DNA of 20,155 nt from CAYTID01 sp964437735 (GCA_964437735.1 CAYTID010000040.1:1-20155); one strand, 5' to 3'; positions 1-8,107 are shown, counted from the stretch's first letter. Numbers and translations are program-made. The notes: generated from the sequence alone by a model not told the origin.

Positions 1-66
1 GAAGCAACATTTGGTGTGATGATCGGTTTTGTAATTATGATGTTTTTAGATGTAACGTTAGGATAA
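1..66 (+). CDS. C-terminal end of a ZIP-family metal transporter (partial)
   Basis: The window opens inside a plus-strand gene. The last 21 codons read EATFGVMIGFVIMMFLDVTLG followed by TAA. This hydrophobic final helix, with its 'GF..MM.LDV.LG' ending, resembles the closing transmembrane segment of ZIP (ZupT-like) zinc/divalent metal permeases. Nothing upstream is visible, so the call rests on a short tail. It converges with the esterase gene on the minus strand, leaving about 46 bases between the stops and no clear terminator hairpin. Confidence 0.5.
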   Translation, partial: EATFGVMIGFVIMMFLDVTLG

Positions 67-112
67 GAATATGAATGAGTGAATTAGTGGATAAATGGAT
101 TGTTTTATAAAA

Positions 113-1411
113 TCATTGTAATAATACGGTTTTTAAAAATAGGAATGGGATATCCCAGTGAGATAGTGGAAAATTATGCCCAAGTTTCGGAAGAATAATC
201 ATTTGTTTGTTTGAATTCGCGAGCTTATTGAAAATAACAAACGTTGTATTCGGTGTTGATATCCTGTCTTTTAGGTGAACGGAGAGCATCACCGGAACTT
301 TAATATTTTGCACGTGATTATTAATATCGAAATAACTTAAAGTATTTAAGGCGTCACCATTACTGACCAAACGATCTGATACAGCCTTTCGTACACGGTG
401 GCAACAACCGGTTTCGATACCTAGAGGAAAACAACACAATGTAGGTATTGGTGCGGCAACAACTTTTACTCTTGTATCCAACGAAGCTAATAATAGTGCC
501 AATCCGCCCCCTTGACTCGTTCCCGCTACTCCAATTTTACCGGTATCTATTTTAGTTTGGCTATATAAAAAATCGATTCCCCTTTTGGCGTGGGCAATTG
601 CTTTCCTTAGATAGTATTTATTAGGATCGTCAAGATTAATCTTCGCTGAAGGGTCGTCCCCGGATGGGTATAGATCATTTTCAACATCCAATCCGTGAAT
701 TTGTATCGATAGGACAGCGAAACCAAGCCTCGCCAGCAAATAAGGAATCTCGATTGATGTGTTTCCGTAACTGGGGAGAATCAGGATTGCCGGTATCGGT
801 TTATCTGATGAAGGAAGACAATACCAGCCTTTTATATTTAAAGAGTCAAAGCTGAGAAAATTTAATTTATATACGATCAAGTCATCCTGAAATTTATCGG
901 GTTGTTCAATGAGCTGAAAACTCGGCTGAATAGAATCCAAAATTGAAAATGTATCATTCCAGAATGACACCAGATTTGACGGTGGCGATGGGGGAAACGT
1001 TAATGAATCAGCATTGTAGATATAAGTAATCGTATCCGAACTATATTCATAATCACCTGTAACGACGTGAGCAAAAATCTCATAAATACCGGGTGAAATA
1101 TTCTGGTACGGACGAATTGATATATTTTTGTTTCCTTTTTCAAATATCAATTTCTGATCACTGATTGTTAAGAATTTCTTTTCAGATATATTCTTCGATT
1201 TTATGAAATATTTTCCGGTTATCCTCCTTTGAGAAGTAACCTGAAGGTTGAAGGAAGGATATTCAGCTCGGGAAAATATAAAAGAAGGGAGAGTCGGTTC
1301 AAGGTTTACATTTATAACCCTTTGCGCATGCGACGCAGGAGTGCAGAAAATAAATAATCCGATAAGAATTATAAGAGAAACAAATATTTTATTCGTTGAA
1401 GAAATATTCAA
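113..1411 (-). CDS. Secreted alpha/beta hydrolase, CE7 acetyl-xylan-esterase-like
   Basis: 432 aa with an N-terminal signal peptide (hydrophobic residues 8-22, then ASHAQ), so it is exported. Residues about 30-140 form a beta-rich region without a recognised motif. The C-terminal half is an alpha/beta hydrolase: nucleophile elbow GTSQGG with Ser299, acid Asp382 in HLKDR, and His412 in LGHNF. The block 'SYFDINNHVQNIKVPVMLSV' is typical of the acetyl xylan esterase / cephalosporin deacetylase (CE7) family. The substrate is unknown; deacylation of an acetylated saccharide or another ester is an inference. It is the last gene of the operon and begins 2 bases after the ftsE stop. The only start codon that includes the signal peptide is TTG, and there is no clear Shine-Dalgarno site, so translational coupling to ftsE is likely. 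Confidence 0.8.
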   Translation of the reverse strand: MNISSTNKIFVSLIILIGLFIFCTPASHAQRVINVNLEPTLPSFIFSRAEYPSFNLQVTSQRRITGKYFIKSKNISEKKFLTISDQKLIFEKGNKNISIRPYQNISPGIYEIFAHVVTGDYEYSSDTITYIYNADSLTFPPSPPSNLVSFWNDTFSILDSIQPSFQLIEQPDKFQDDLIVYKLNFLSFDSLNIKGWYCLPSSDKPIPAILILPSYGNTSIEIPYLLARLGFAVLSIQIHGLDVENDLYPSGDDPSAKINLDDPNKYYLRKAIAHAKRGIDFLYSQTKIDTGKIGVAGTSQGGGLALLLASLDTRVKVVAAPIPTLCCFPLGIETGCCHRVRKAVSDRLVSNGDALNTLSYFDINNHVQNIKVPVMLSVHLKDRISTPNTTFVIFNKLANSNKQMIILPKLGHNFPLSHWDIPFLFLKTVLLQ

Positions 1412-1413
1412 AT

Positions 1414-2091
1414 TTATATCGAATGTGCTTTTAATTCATCTATCTTAAATATCTTGCCGTTTTTGATTTGCAGTACTTTACTTGCTGATTTTCTGATAAG
1501 GTCGTAATTGTGCGATGCCAGCAATATTGCAGTCCCCCGTGAATTAATTTCTTTCAATAGTTCCAAAATTTCCATAGCAGTTTGATGGTCAAGATTACCG
1601 GTCGGTTCATCAGCGAGTATTATTATTGGTTCATTAACAAGCGCTCTCGCAATCACTACCCGCTGTTGTTCTCCGCCCGAGAGTTCGAGAGGCATACTAT
1701 TTCTTTTGTGACTAAGTCCGACATCAGCCAGGACACGAAGCACGCGTTTTTGAATATCTTTTTTTTTGATACCCGTAACGTGAAGGGCGAAGGCTACATT
1801 CTCAAAAACATTCCGGTCTTCTAAAAGTTTAAAATCCTGAAATACTATTCCGAGTGTTCTTCGAAGATATGGGATTTCATGTTGTTTTATAAAATCCGAC
1901 CTGTAATTCCCGACGATTACAACACCTTTTTCCGGAAATATATCCATATAAATCAATCTCATCAGCGTTGTTTTCCCGATTCCGGATTCACCAACTATGG
2001 AAACGAAATCCCCGCTTTTTATTTCCAAATCAATATTATCCAAAATATTCTGACTGCTGAATGATACCGAAACGTTCCTCATTAGGACCAT
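1414..2091 (-). CDS. ftsE: Cell-division ABC transporter ATP-binding protein FtsE
   Basis: 225 aa, close to the usual FtsE length. It carries the full ABC ATPase set: Walker A GESGIGKT (34-41), Q-loop 'VFQDFKLLEDRNVFENV' (Q85), signature LSGGEQQR (137-144), Walker B IIILADEPTGNLD (from 156) and switch His194. The Q-loop segment 'QDFKLL..R.V.ENVAFAL' is characteristic of FtsE rather than LolD. FtsE normally pairs with the membrane protein FtsX to control septal peptidoglycan hydrolysis at the inner membrane. The chosen ATG lies one base after the pdxA stop (TAAAATG), with GAGGGA about 6 bases upstream. An in-frame ATG at 2139 would overlap pdxA by 47 bases and is less likely. No ftsX is adjacent. 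Confidence 0.88.
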   Translation of the reverse strand: MVLMRNVSVSFSSQNILDNIDLEIKSGDFVSIVGESGIGKTTLMRLIYMDIFPEKGVVIVGNYRSDFIKQHEIPYLRRTLGIVFQDFKLLEDRNVFENVAFALHVTGIKKKDIQKRVLRVLADVGLSHKRNSMPLELSGGEQQRVVIARALVNEPIIILADEPTGNLDHQTAMEILELLKEINSRGTAILLASHNYDLIRKSASKVLQIKNGKIFKIDELKAHSI

Positions 2092-2092
2092 T

Positions 2093-3139
2093 TTACTTCC
2101 CTCTTGACTTGGTTTTCTTGTGTGTTTCTGTTTTATCAACCGGAAATATAATTTTACGATTCTTGGAAATTTTTACTGCTAATTTAATTGCTTCAATAGT
2201 GCTGTCGGGATTTGCCATCCCTTTTCCTGCTATGTTGTAAGCCGTTCCGTGATCAGGGGAGGTGCGTAGGATATCAATCCCTGCCGTGAAATTTACTCCC
2301 TTATCAAAGCCCAATAATTTAAGCGGGATCAGTCCTTGGTCGTGATACATTGCTAGTACGGCGTCATAATTTTTGTATGAATGAGTTCCGTAGAATCCGT
2401 CTGATGCGAAAGGTCCGTCAATTTTTATTCCCTGTTTTTGGAAATGTCTGACGGCGGGAAGGATGAGTTTCGTTTCTTCGGCGCCGATAAAACCGCCTTC
2501 ACCTGCATGAGGATTTAATCCAAGTACCGCAACTTTTGGATTTTTAATATCAAAATCCTGTTGTAATGATTTTAATAAAACGTTGATTTTTTTTATGATT
2601 AATTTTTTCGATAAACTTTCGGTTACATCACGAATCGGGATGTGGATAGTTACAAGACCCACACGCATACTGTCGGAGACAAGTATCATTTCGTAATCTT
2701 TGGATTTTGCCAGGTACGCAAGGATTTCTGTTTGTCCGGTGAAATTTATTCCGCCTATGATTGCTGCCTCTTTGGAAATTGGTCCGGTGACCATTCCTTG
2801 TATTTCATTTCGCAGATTTAACACCGAGGCTACGACGATGGATTCGAGGGCAAGTCTTCCTGCCGCACCGGAAATCTTACCCGGTTTGATTTTATGTCGC
2901 TCAAAACTTCTTAGCGGAATAATCGGAACAGCATCGGAATTAAATTTTGGCGCCATTCTGACTTCTTTTAATAAAATTTTCATTTTATATAATTGTGCAT
3001 AATATTCAAATACATCAATAGTGCCTATTAATACAGGCACACAAATCCTTCGAATTTTCTGTGAGATAGCGGCTTTAAGTACGACCTCGGGTCCGATTCC
3101 GTTGTAGTCTCCCATTGTCAGAGCTATTCTTGGTTTCAT
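2093..3139 (-). CDS. pdxA: 4-hydroxythreonine-4-phosphate dehydrogenase PdxA
   Basis: 348 aa, full length. PdxA oxidises 4-phosphohydroxy-L-threonine (NAD-dependent) in the DXP-dependent pyridoxal-phosphate pathway, in the cytoplasm. It starts with the family motif MGDYNGIGPE (usually MGDPAGIGPE). The three metal-binding histidines align at H166 (TIHIPI), H211 (NPHAGEGG) and H266 (MYHDQG), the same numbers as in the E. coli enzyme. K274, N283 and R292 of the substrate site are also in register. Position 136, usually His in 'GHTE', is Gln here (GQTE). Its ATG overlaps the stop of the upstream GWxTD gene (ATGA), which suggests coupled translation, and its stop is 1 base before ftsE. The related PdxA2 class is an alternative, but the motif set fits PdxA well. 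Confidence 0.92.
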   Translation of the reverse strand: MKPRIALTMGDYNGIGPEVVLKAAISQKIRRICVPVLIGTIDVFEYYAQLYKMKILLKEVRMAPKFNSDAVPIIPLRSFERHKIKPGKISGAAGRLALESIVVASVLNLRNEIQGMVTGPISKEAAIIGGINFTGQTEILAYLAKSKDYEMILVSDSMRVGLVTIHIPIRDVTESLSKKLIIKKINVLLKSLQQDFDIKNPKVAVLGLNPHAGEGGFIGAEETKLILPAVRHFQKQGIKIDGPFASDGFYGTHSYKNYDAVLAMYHDQGLIPLKLLGFDKGVNFTAGIDILRTSPDHGTAYNIAGKGMANPDSTIEAIKLAVKISKNRKIIFPVDKTETHKKTKSRGK

Positions 3140-4485
3140 AGTTCCTCGATTTTTATTAGTTTGTAGTCGGAGTTGTTTTGCTTGTCTTCAAAAACAAATC
3201 TTTTGTTTAGATTAAAAAAATCCCAAATTTCGCGTGAAGATGCCGATGGACTGAATATTCTTTCTGTGTTATCGGGTTGACCGTAAAGAATATATATTTT
3301 CCCTCTTTCGGTTCTTGCGCCGTTCGGATTTCTTATGCTGTTGAATTTTGTTGCCTCGTCAACACGTTTGTAATATTCAAACATCAATTCGTTAAAAGCT
3401 GTTTCGGGTGAAGGATCACGTTTTTCCCAAAATTTTTCAAAATTATTTAATTTTTTTTCCGAACTTCCGGATTTGATCTCTTTCATCTCCTCTTTCGTCG
3501 CTATATAATCCAGTATATCGATAGCTTCCAACAGATTTATTAGGGATTTCGGTTTGTTTAGCCATTCCATCTTAAAATCAAAAACAAAAGTCTTGGGAAT
3601 TTTGTTTGAATAGATATTTAATTCGAGCGAATATTCTCCGGTTTTCATTCTTACCGCAGGAATTTGAAAAATCAAAGACCTTGTCCGGTTTTTTTTCACG
3701 AATCTATAATCCACATTTTGTTGTACCGTTCCATTATTTTCGATCCAGTTAACGGGATTGATAGTATAAGAATTAAATATTTTTATTCCTGCTTCGGTTG
3801 AATCAATAGTGGTAGATGTTTTCTTTTGAATTAATTTATGATTAACTGTAAAATTTGTATCGGAAAAATTACCATATAATTCGACATAAGCGAAAAAGTC
3901 TTTTCCGAATTCAGCATTTCCTCCGAAATTTACAGGTTCGATAGTCTGTGTATCGGGATTGTCAAAATTAAAAGGTTTTAGGAGAAATAATGAAGATGTA
4001 ATTATGTCACCGGTGATTTTCCGTATTGTGAATTTATCAGGAAGTTCTTTAATCAGTTTACGGCTTGATTGTTCATCTCTTAACTCTGCGCGTATTTTGT
4101 ACTCTCCGTGTGGAGTATTGAATATCACGCTCCCCGTGATATATTTATCGGTCAGATTTTGTTCGCCCGGCTTCTTAGTTAATTCGTGTTTGATTATTTC
4201 ACTCCGGACTATGGAATTAGAATTTTCAAAAATCTCTATCAGGATTTCTCCGGCGGCGGTCATAATATTCGTGGTATCTTTGACATATATGAAAAAGTTT
4301 TCGGTAATCCTATAATTCACAAATATTTTTCCTTCATTGCGGTCGTTGGATGAAAATTTAACGGCTTCAAGGAATAATTCTTCATTACCGATTATTATTT
4401 TTGATCCGCCTCGCAGAAATTGTGTATATGTAGCATGAGTGATGAATGGAAGGATTGTAAATATCAACAGTAATACTTTAAACAT
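3136..4485 (-). CDS. GWxTD domain-containing exported protein
   Basis: 449 aa with an N-terminal signal sequence (hydrophobic residues 4-17) and a long beta-rich middle section of unknown role. The C-terminal block from about residue 320 ends in 'GARTERGKIYILYGQPD' (from G389) and 'EIWDF', which matches the GWxTD domain, found mainly in Acidobacteria, Ignavibacteria and related groups. The name-giving motif is degenerate (G-A-R-T-E instead of G-W-x-T-D), but the following RG.IYI.YG.PD core is intact. It is the first gene of the operon with pdxA and ftsE. The start ATG has no obvious Shine-Dalgarno sequence. A weak promoter-like pair (TTGCAA at 4518-4523, TAAATT at 4495-4500, 17-base spacer) lies just upstream and would leave almost no leader. 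Function unknown. Confidence 0.75.
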   Translation of the reverse strand: MFKVLLLIFTILPFITHATYTQFLRGGSKIIIGNEELFLEAVKFSSNDRNEGKIFVNYRITENFFIYVKDTTNIMTAAGEILIEIFENSNSIVRSEIIKHELTKKPGEQNLTDKYITGSVIFNTPHGEYKIRAELRDEQSSRKLIKELPDKFTIRKITGDIITSSLFLLKPFNFDNPDTQTIEPVNFGGNAEFGKDFFAYVELYGNFSDTNFTVNHKLIQKKTSTTIDSTEAGIKIFNSYTINPVNWIENNGTVQQNVDYRFVKKNRTRSLIFQIPAVRMKTGEYSLELNIYSNKIPKTFVFDFKMEWLNKPKSLINLLEAIDILDYIATKEEMKEIKSGSSEKKLNNFEKFWEKRDPSPETAFNELMFEYYKRVDEATKFNSIRNPNGARTERGKIYILYGQPDNTERIFSPSASSREIWDFFNLNKRFVFEDKQNNSDYKLIKIEEL

Positions 4486-4554
4486 TTTTATTACAATTTA
4501 ATCATGAGTGTTAAGAATTGCAAGAAAAGAGAAGGTGATTTGTTTAAAAATAAA

Positions 4555-4582
4555 AACCCCGGTTTTAAAATAAGCCGGGGTT
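4555..4582 (-). terminator. Intrinsic terminator of the redox operon
   Basis: A perfect 8-bp stem, AACCCCGG / CCGGGGTT, with a 12-base loop. Read on the minus strand it is followed by TTTATTTTT. It lies 19 bases past the stop of the Omp28-like gene and ends that operon. It also separates this operon from the GWxTD operon that starts downstream in the same direction. Confidence 0.88.
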
Positions 4583-4600
4583 CAATATTATCCAAAATAA

Positions 4601-5695
4601 TTATTTTACCAGCATCATCTTTTTCACTTTCGAGAATACTTGTTGTGATTCTGTCCGGCTTGCTGCATCTAATTTATAGAAATAAATTCCTGACTGCAGA
4701 TTGGCTGCATTGAAATCCACTTCATAAAATCCTGGTTGTTTTGTTTCGTTTACGAGAACATTTATTTCCCTTCCTAGAATATCAAACACACTCAATTTTA
4801 CGTGCGAATGTGAAGGTACTGAAAAAGAAATCTTCGTCGATGGATTGAAAGGATTCGGTGTGTTTTGGGATAACTCATATTTTTCCGGTTGTAAAATATT
4901 CCCGCCACTACCGATAGAAGTTACGGTTCCTTCAAGCGTCCATTTTTCTGCCTGCTGAATTTCGCTGGTGTTTAGTGATCCCCCAACTTTGTACACGAAC
5001 GCGACTATATTACAGCGGCTGGCATTCATTCCTGAGGGGACAACATGCTGATACACCTTTGAAATGATATTGCCAGCATTCCATGTTGTTGTGGATAAAT
5101 CCTCACCAAGCGCTCCATTAATCATTCCTCTAACAACATTGTCGTGTACATAATCCGAACCGCCTGGGCAAGAAGCGTTTCCTGTTTGGTTGTAAACTAG
5201 TCCGTCTTCAGTTAGAATTAGGTTCAATTTGTATTGACCTGATAACTGAACCTGGGCATTAGAAGCTATAGTGATATCAAGTGTTCGTGTGGTTGAGTTG
5301 TATGTTTTGTTAATTTTAATATCAACCGTTGCAGGTACACTCATTCGGTTGCTTATCATTGCGAACCATGCACTTCTGGATTGTGGTGCTGAGGTACGAT
5401 CGGCAATACCAGTCGGGTAACCTGAAAAACCTAGTGACGATATTATCGAATTTCCTGAAAAAAAACTCATCGGGTCGCTTCCGTTAGCCGGACCATGATA
5501 ACTTAGTATGATTGCATTATTCATTGCTCGAAGGATGTCGTTTTTTATTATGGTATGACCGCATGGACACCATTGACACCAAGTACCTGTGCAATATTCT
5601 AGAACTGGATTTCGAACTACCTGAGCCTGAGCAAATGTGGGCATCATAAAAAGCATAATTAAGATTGTAAATAATTTTAGTAATTTTGTATTCAT
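4601..5695 (-). CDS. Omp28-like thioredoxin-fold protein with T9SS C-terminal sorting domain
   Basis: 364 aa. It has a signal peptide to about residue 25 (FAQAQ), then an Omp28-type thioredoxin-like domain starting with 'EYCTGTWCQWCPCG'. The redox pair would be C40-Q-W-C43, flanked by two further cysteines, C35 and C45. A cis-Pro-like loop (GYPTGI, P94) follows. Residues about 272-364 are a type A T9SS (Por) sorting domain: 'NTPNPFNPSTKISFSVP', 'V.LSVFDILGREI.VLV' and 'SGIYFYKL'. The protein is therefore expected to cross the outer membrane by the type IX system and be anchored or released at the surface. A strong GGAGG precedes the ATG by 5 bases. It is the third gene of the operon with the outer-membrane barrel protein and the TlpA-like protein. 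Its exact role (disulfide exchange, adhesion or metal binding) is not visible from the sequence. Confidence 0.82.
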   Translation of the reverse strand: MNTKLLKLFTILIMLFMMPTFAQAQVVRNPVLEYCTGTWCQWCPCGHTIIKNDILRAMNNAIILSYHGPANGSDPMSFFSGNSIISSLGFSGYPTGIADRTSAPQSRSAWFAMISNRMSVPATVDIKINKTYNSTTRTLDITIASNAQVQLSGQYKLNLILTEDGLVYNQTGNASCPGGSDYVHDNVVRGMINGALGEDLSTTTWNAGNIISKVYQHVVPSGMNASRCNIVAFVYKVGGSLNTSEIQQAEKWTLEGTVTSIGSGGNILQPEKYELSQNTPNPFNPSTKISFSVPSHSHVKLSVFDILGREINVLVNETKQPGFYEVDFNAANLQSGIYFYKLDAASRTESQQVFSKVKKMMLVK

Positions 5696-5724
5696 TTAAA
5701 CCTCCATTGTTTATTTATATAAAA

Positions 5725-7377
5725 TTAAAAATAACTTACTATGCTTCCCCGGATACCTGAAAATGGCGGAATGGATTTACACACACCGTTATCGCATCCC
5801 TTTCCGCCTCTGTCGCTTCCGGCTGTTATGGTGATATTGTGGCTCTTGCTTATTTTGAATCCAAAATCAATCGCTGTCCAGTCTTTTCTACCATCGATGG
5901 TTGCTTTATCGCTTGTGAACTCATATCGGGCAGTAAGCGAAAATTGCGGGGATTGAAATATCCCCAATGAGATCAGATGATTTGTAAATCTGGCTTGCGC
6001 CAGATTTGCGTCTTCATAAACCCACTGCTGTTCGATAGTAAACCTGAGACCCCAGCTTTTGTTAATGGAATATTGTCCTGAGCTGATTATTGAGGATAGC
6101 CGAGTTGACTCAATAACCAGTTTTCCGTCAGGTCTGAGAATCCAACCTTGTGCTTTGTCGTCGGATCGCCTGTTATATCCGATTAACAGGTAATCGCTCC
6201 CATGTTTGCCGAAATAGTACTGAAAGTCTCCGTATAATTCCCAGAATGGTGAATATTCCGGACTCATTTTCGGGAGAAAAGAATTTTTACGCGTGTCATG
6301 TTTATAGATAGGAGCTAAGGTTTGAGTGTTTCTTATACCTGTATAAATATAATTATCATGCCTGCTGGCTGATGCGAAATTCAGGCTTCCCGTGAAATTA
6401 TCCAAAAATGTATAAAACACATCTATCTGGTAACCAACTTCATCATTAAAATCAATTACATGCGGATATCGCGATAATAAGGTGTAGTTGTGTTCTTTAT
6501 GAACAATCGGCGGATTTTGGAACGCAAATACACGATTTGTGCGCTGAGGATTCAATCTGATGTACGGGTCGGTAATGCCAAATCTGTAATCTTTGTATTC
6601 CACCGACACTCCCAAATTTTCTGAGGTATAACTCAATGAGCCGTAAAATCCCGAGCCTTCATGGTTTATTGGATTAGGCTCCAAAAATGTTGCTTTGGGA
6701 TTTACTCTGTTAACCAGATACGAAGCGTACAGATCGAAATCGCTAAACCTGAAACTTCCGAAGAATTCCGGCATGTTGAATTCAGCCGCGTCTCCGTCTA
6801 CGAGACCGTTCACAAATCTTATTTTTCCTGAAACAAAGTTGCTTCCGATTGAAAAATACTTCATCGGAGTGATCTCTACAGATCCGGCGCGGATTTTGTA
6901 CGACTCCTCGTTTCCAAGGAAAATCTGGTCTACGTGTTTAACGTCGCCGCCTGTCATGGACACTTTTATGAAATTCGTTTTGTACTCCATTTTTAATCCG
7001 TCAATTCCTGTATCATAGACGAGGTTTCTTTCCTCAAAAAGGTTCAATCCTAATCCTCTGCCAAATAGTGAGTATGAATCTCCGGCTCTGATGTAGAGAT
7101 TATCTTTGCGGAATTCGACAAATCTTTTTTGAATTCCTTTGAATTCAGATCCGAACTCGGGAGGAGAATCGTGAAGTAATCTGAAACCGATAATGAAGTT
7201 ATTATACGACATTCTGGTATCGGTCAGGTTTTCAAAAAATTCCTTTTTTTGTTTCAAGCCTTGTTCAAAAACATTACCGGTGCCGTATCTCAACAGATTG
7301 CTGACTGAAATGTTTACCGGACTTTGCGCAAACAAAACATTCGTGCTAATAAAAAGCAATATGATAAAATATTTCAT
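5725..7377 (-). CDS. Outer-membrane beta-barrel protein, DUF6029-like
   Basis: 550 aa with a short signal peptide (residues 1-18, ending LFAQ), followed throughout by alternating aromatic/polar beta-strands (for example 'YLLIGYNRRSDD', 'FSLTARYEFTSD', 'NITITAGSDRGG') and a C-terminal aromatic residue (SYF). This is the pattern of a large outer-membrane barrel. The opening 'LLRYGTGNVFEQ' and 'RAGDSYSLFGRGLGLNLFE' resemble the DUF6029 family of Bacteroidota; that family name is from memory and only moderately secure. A cysteine pair lies near the end (GCDNGVC, about residues 530-536). The ATG comes 5 bases after the stop of the TlpA-like gene, without a clear Shine-Dalgarno, suggesting coupling. 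It sits between two thioredoxin-fold genes, so a role as channel, anchor or substrate of a thiol system is inferred. Confidence 0.72.
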   Translation of the reverse strand: MKYFIILLFISTNVLFAQSPVNISVSNLLRYGTGNVFEQGLKQKKEFFENLTDTRMSYNNFIIGFRLLHDSPPEFGSEFKGIQKRFVEFRKDNLYIRAGDSYSLFGRGLGLNLFEERNLVYDTGIDGLKMEYKTNFIKVSMTGGDVKHVDQIFLGNEESYKIRAGSVEITPMKYFSIGSNFVSGKIRFVNGLVDGDAAEFNMPEFFGSFRFSDFDLYASYLVNRVNPKATFLEPNPINHEGSGFYGSLSYTSENLGVSVEYKDYRFGITDPYIRLNPQRTNRVFAFQNPPIVHKEHNYTLLSRYPHVIDFNDEVGYQIDVFYTFLDNFTGSLNFASASRHDNYIYTGIRNTQTLAPIYKHDTRKNSFLPKMSPEYSPFWELYGDFQYYFGKHGSDYLLIGYNRRSDDKAQGWILRPDGKLVIESTRLSSIISSGQYSINKSWGLRFTIEQQWVYEDANLAQARFTNHLISLGIFQSPQFSLTARYEFTSDKATIDGRKDWTAIDFGFKISKSHNITITAGSDRGGKGCDNGVCKSIPPFSGIRGSIVSYF

Positions 7378-7382
7378 ATAAT

Positions 7383-7889
7383 TTAACGGCTAACTAATTT
7401 TAAAATTTCTTCTTCTATTTCGCTCTCATCGCCCGGAAGATAGCCGGTTCTGACGGACACAGTATTTCCATTGGTATCCAACAATACGGCAAAAGGAAGG
7501 TGTTGTCCGTTGAAACTCTGAAAGATTTGTTCGTTCGGATCAAGTATGACCGGGAAAACAAATCCCTGTGACTTTATATAGGCTTTTACTTTGGCGAGAC
7601 TTTTAGGACTGTCGAGGTTAATCGCAAGAAGAGTAAAGGATTTGTCGGAATGTTTTTCCACCATGTCATTTAAAACTCGCAATTCTTCTTTGCATACTTT
7701 GCACCACAAAGCCCAGAAACTCATGTAAACAGGACCTTTGGCGGTGTAATCGCTAAGCTGAACTAATTCACCGTCGATTGTTTCAAAATTTAAGTCTGTT
7801 ATCTGTGAATATATGGGAGATGCAGAAATGGAGGAAACAATAAATACAAATATGATTATACTGATAGTGTTATTAATAAAAATTTTCAT
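7383..7889 (-). CDS. TlpA-like exported thiol-disulfide oxidoreductase
   Basis: 168 aa from the ATG. A hydrophobic N-terminal segment (residues about 8-25, ending IYSQ) indicates export to the periplasm. The rest is a TlpA/ResA-type thioredoxin domain: 'YMSFWALWCKVCKEEL' with active-site C63-K-V-C66 and the cis-Pro loop 'HLPFAVLLD' (P132). The common motif is W-C-x-x-C; here W is kept (ALWCKVC) and the usual P after the first Cys is replaced. It probably reduces or exchanges disulfides on envelope proteins; the cytochrome-biogenesis version of the family is an alternative, but no ccm/ccs genes are nearby. A TTG six bases upstream is in frame, but ATG at 7889 is the better start. It is the first gene of the operon, 34 bases below the promoter's likely start point. 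Confidence 0.85.
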   Translation of the reverse strand: MKIFINNTISIIIFVFIVSSISASPIYSQITDLNFETIDGELVQLSDYTAKGPVYMSFWALWCKVCKEELRVLNDMVEKHSDKSFTLLAINLDSPKSLAKVKAYIKSQGFVFPVILDPNEQIFQSFNGQHLPFAVLLDTNGNTVSVRTGYLPGDESEIEEEILKLVSR

Positions 7890-7929
7890 GCTCAACTCGA
7901 TTAATTAAGAGATTAATAAAAGTCAAATA

Positions 7930-7958
7930 AATATATTAAAAACGGATATTGATGTCAA
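7930..7958 (-). promoter_or_regulatory. Sigma70-like promoter of the TlpA-barrel-Omp28 operon
   Basis: On the minus strand, TTGACA (7958-7953) is separated by exactly 17 bases from TATATT (7935-7930). Transcription would begin near 7923 and give a leader of about 34 bases before the ATG at 7889. The -35 box is a perfect match to the general consensus, and no competing promoter was seen between this gene and pepA. Confidence 0.65.
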
Positions 7959-8107
7959 GGAAAACACCAGAAAAATTGCTCTCAAATTGGGCAAATATAA
8001 CAAATTTTCGATGAGAAAATTATAAAATTATTCATCCAAATAGTCTGTTAGTACTTATTTTATTTTTTTAACTAGTTCTCGTAAGTGCGCCGGTGGAGGA
8101 TCGGCAT

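Noticed and set aside
4504..4713. Small plus-strand frame across the terminator and the end of the Omp28-like gene
   Set aside because: It overlaps the terminator hairpin and is antisense to the T9SS sorting domain; no ribosome site.
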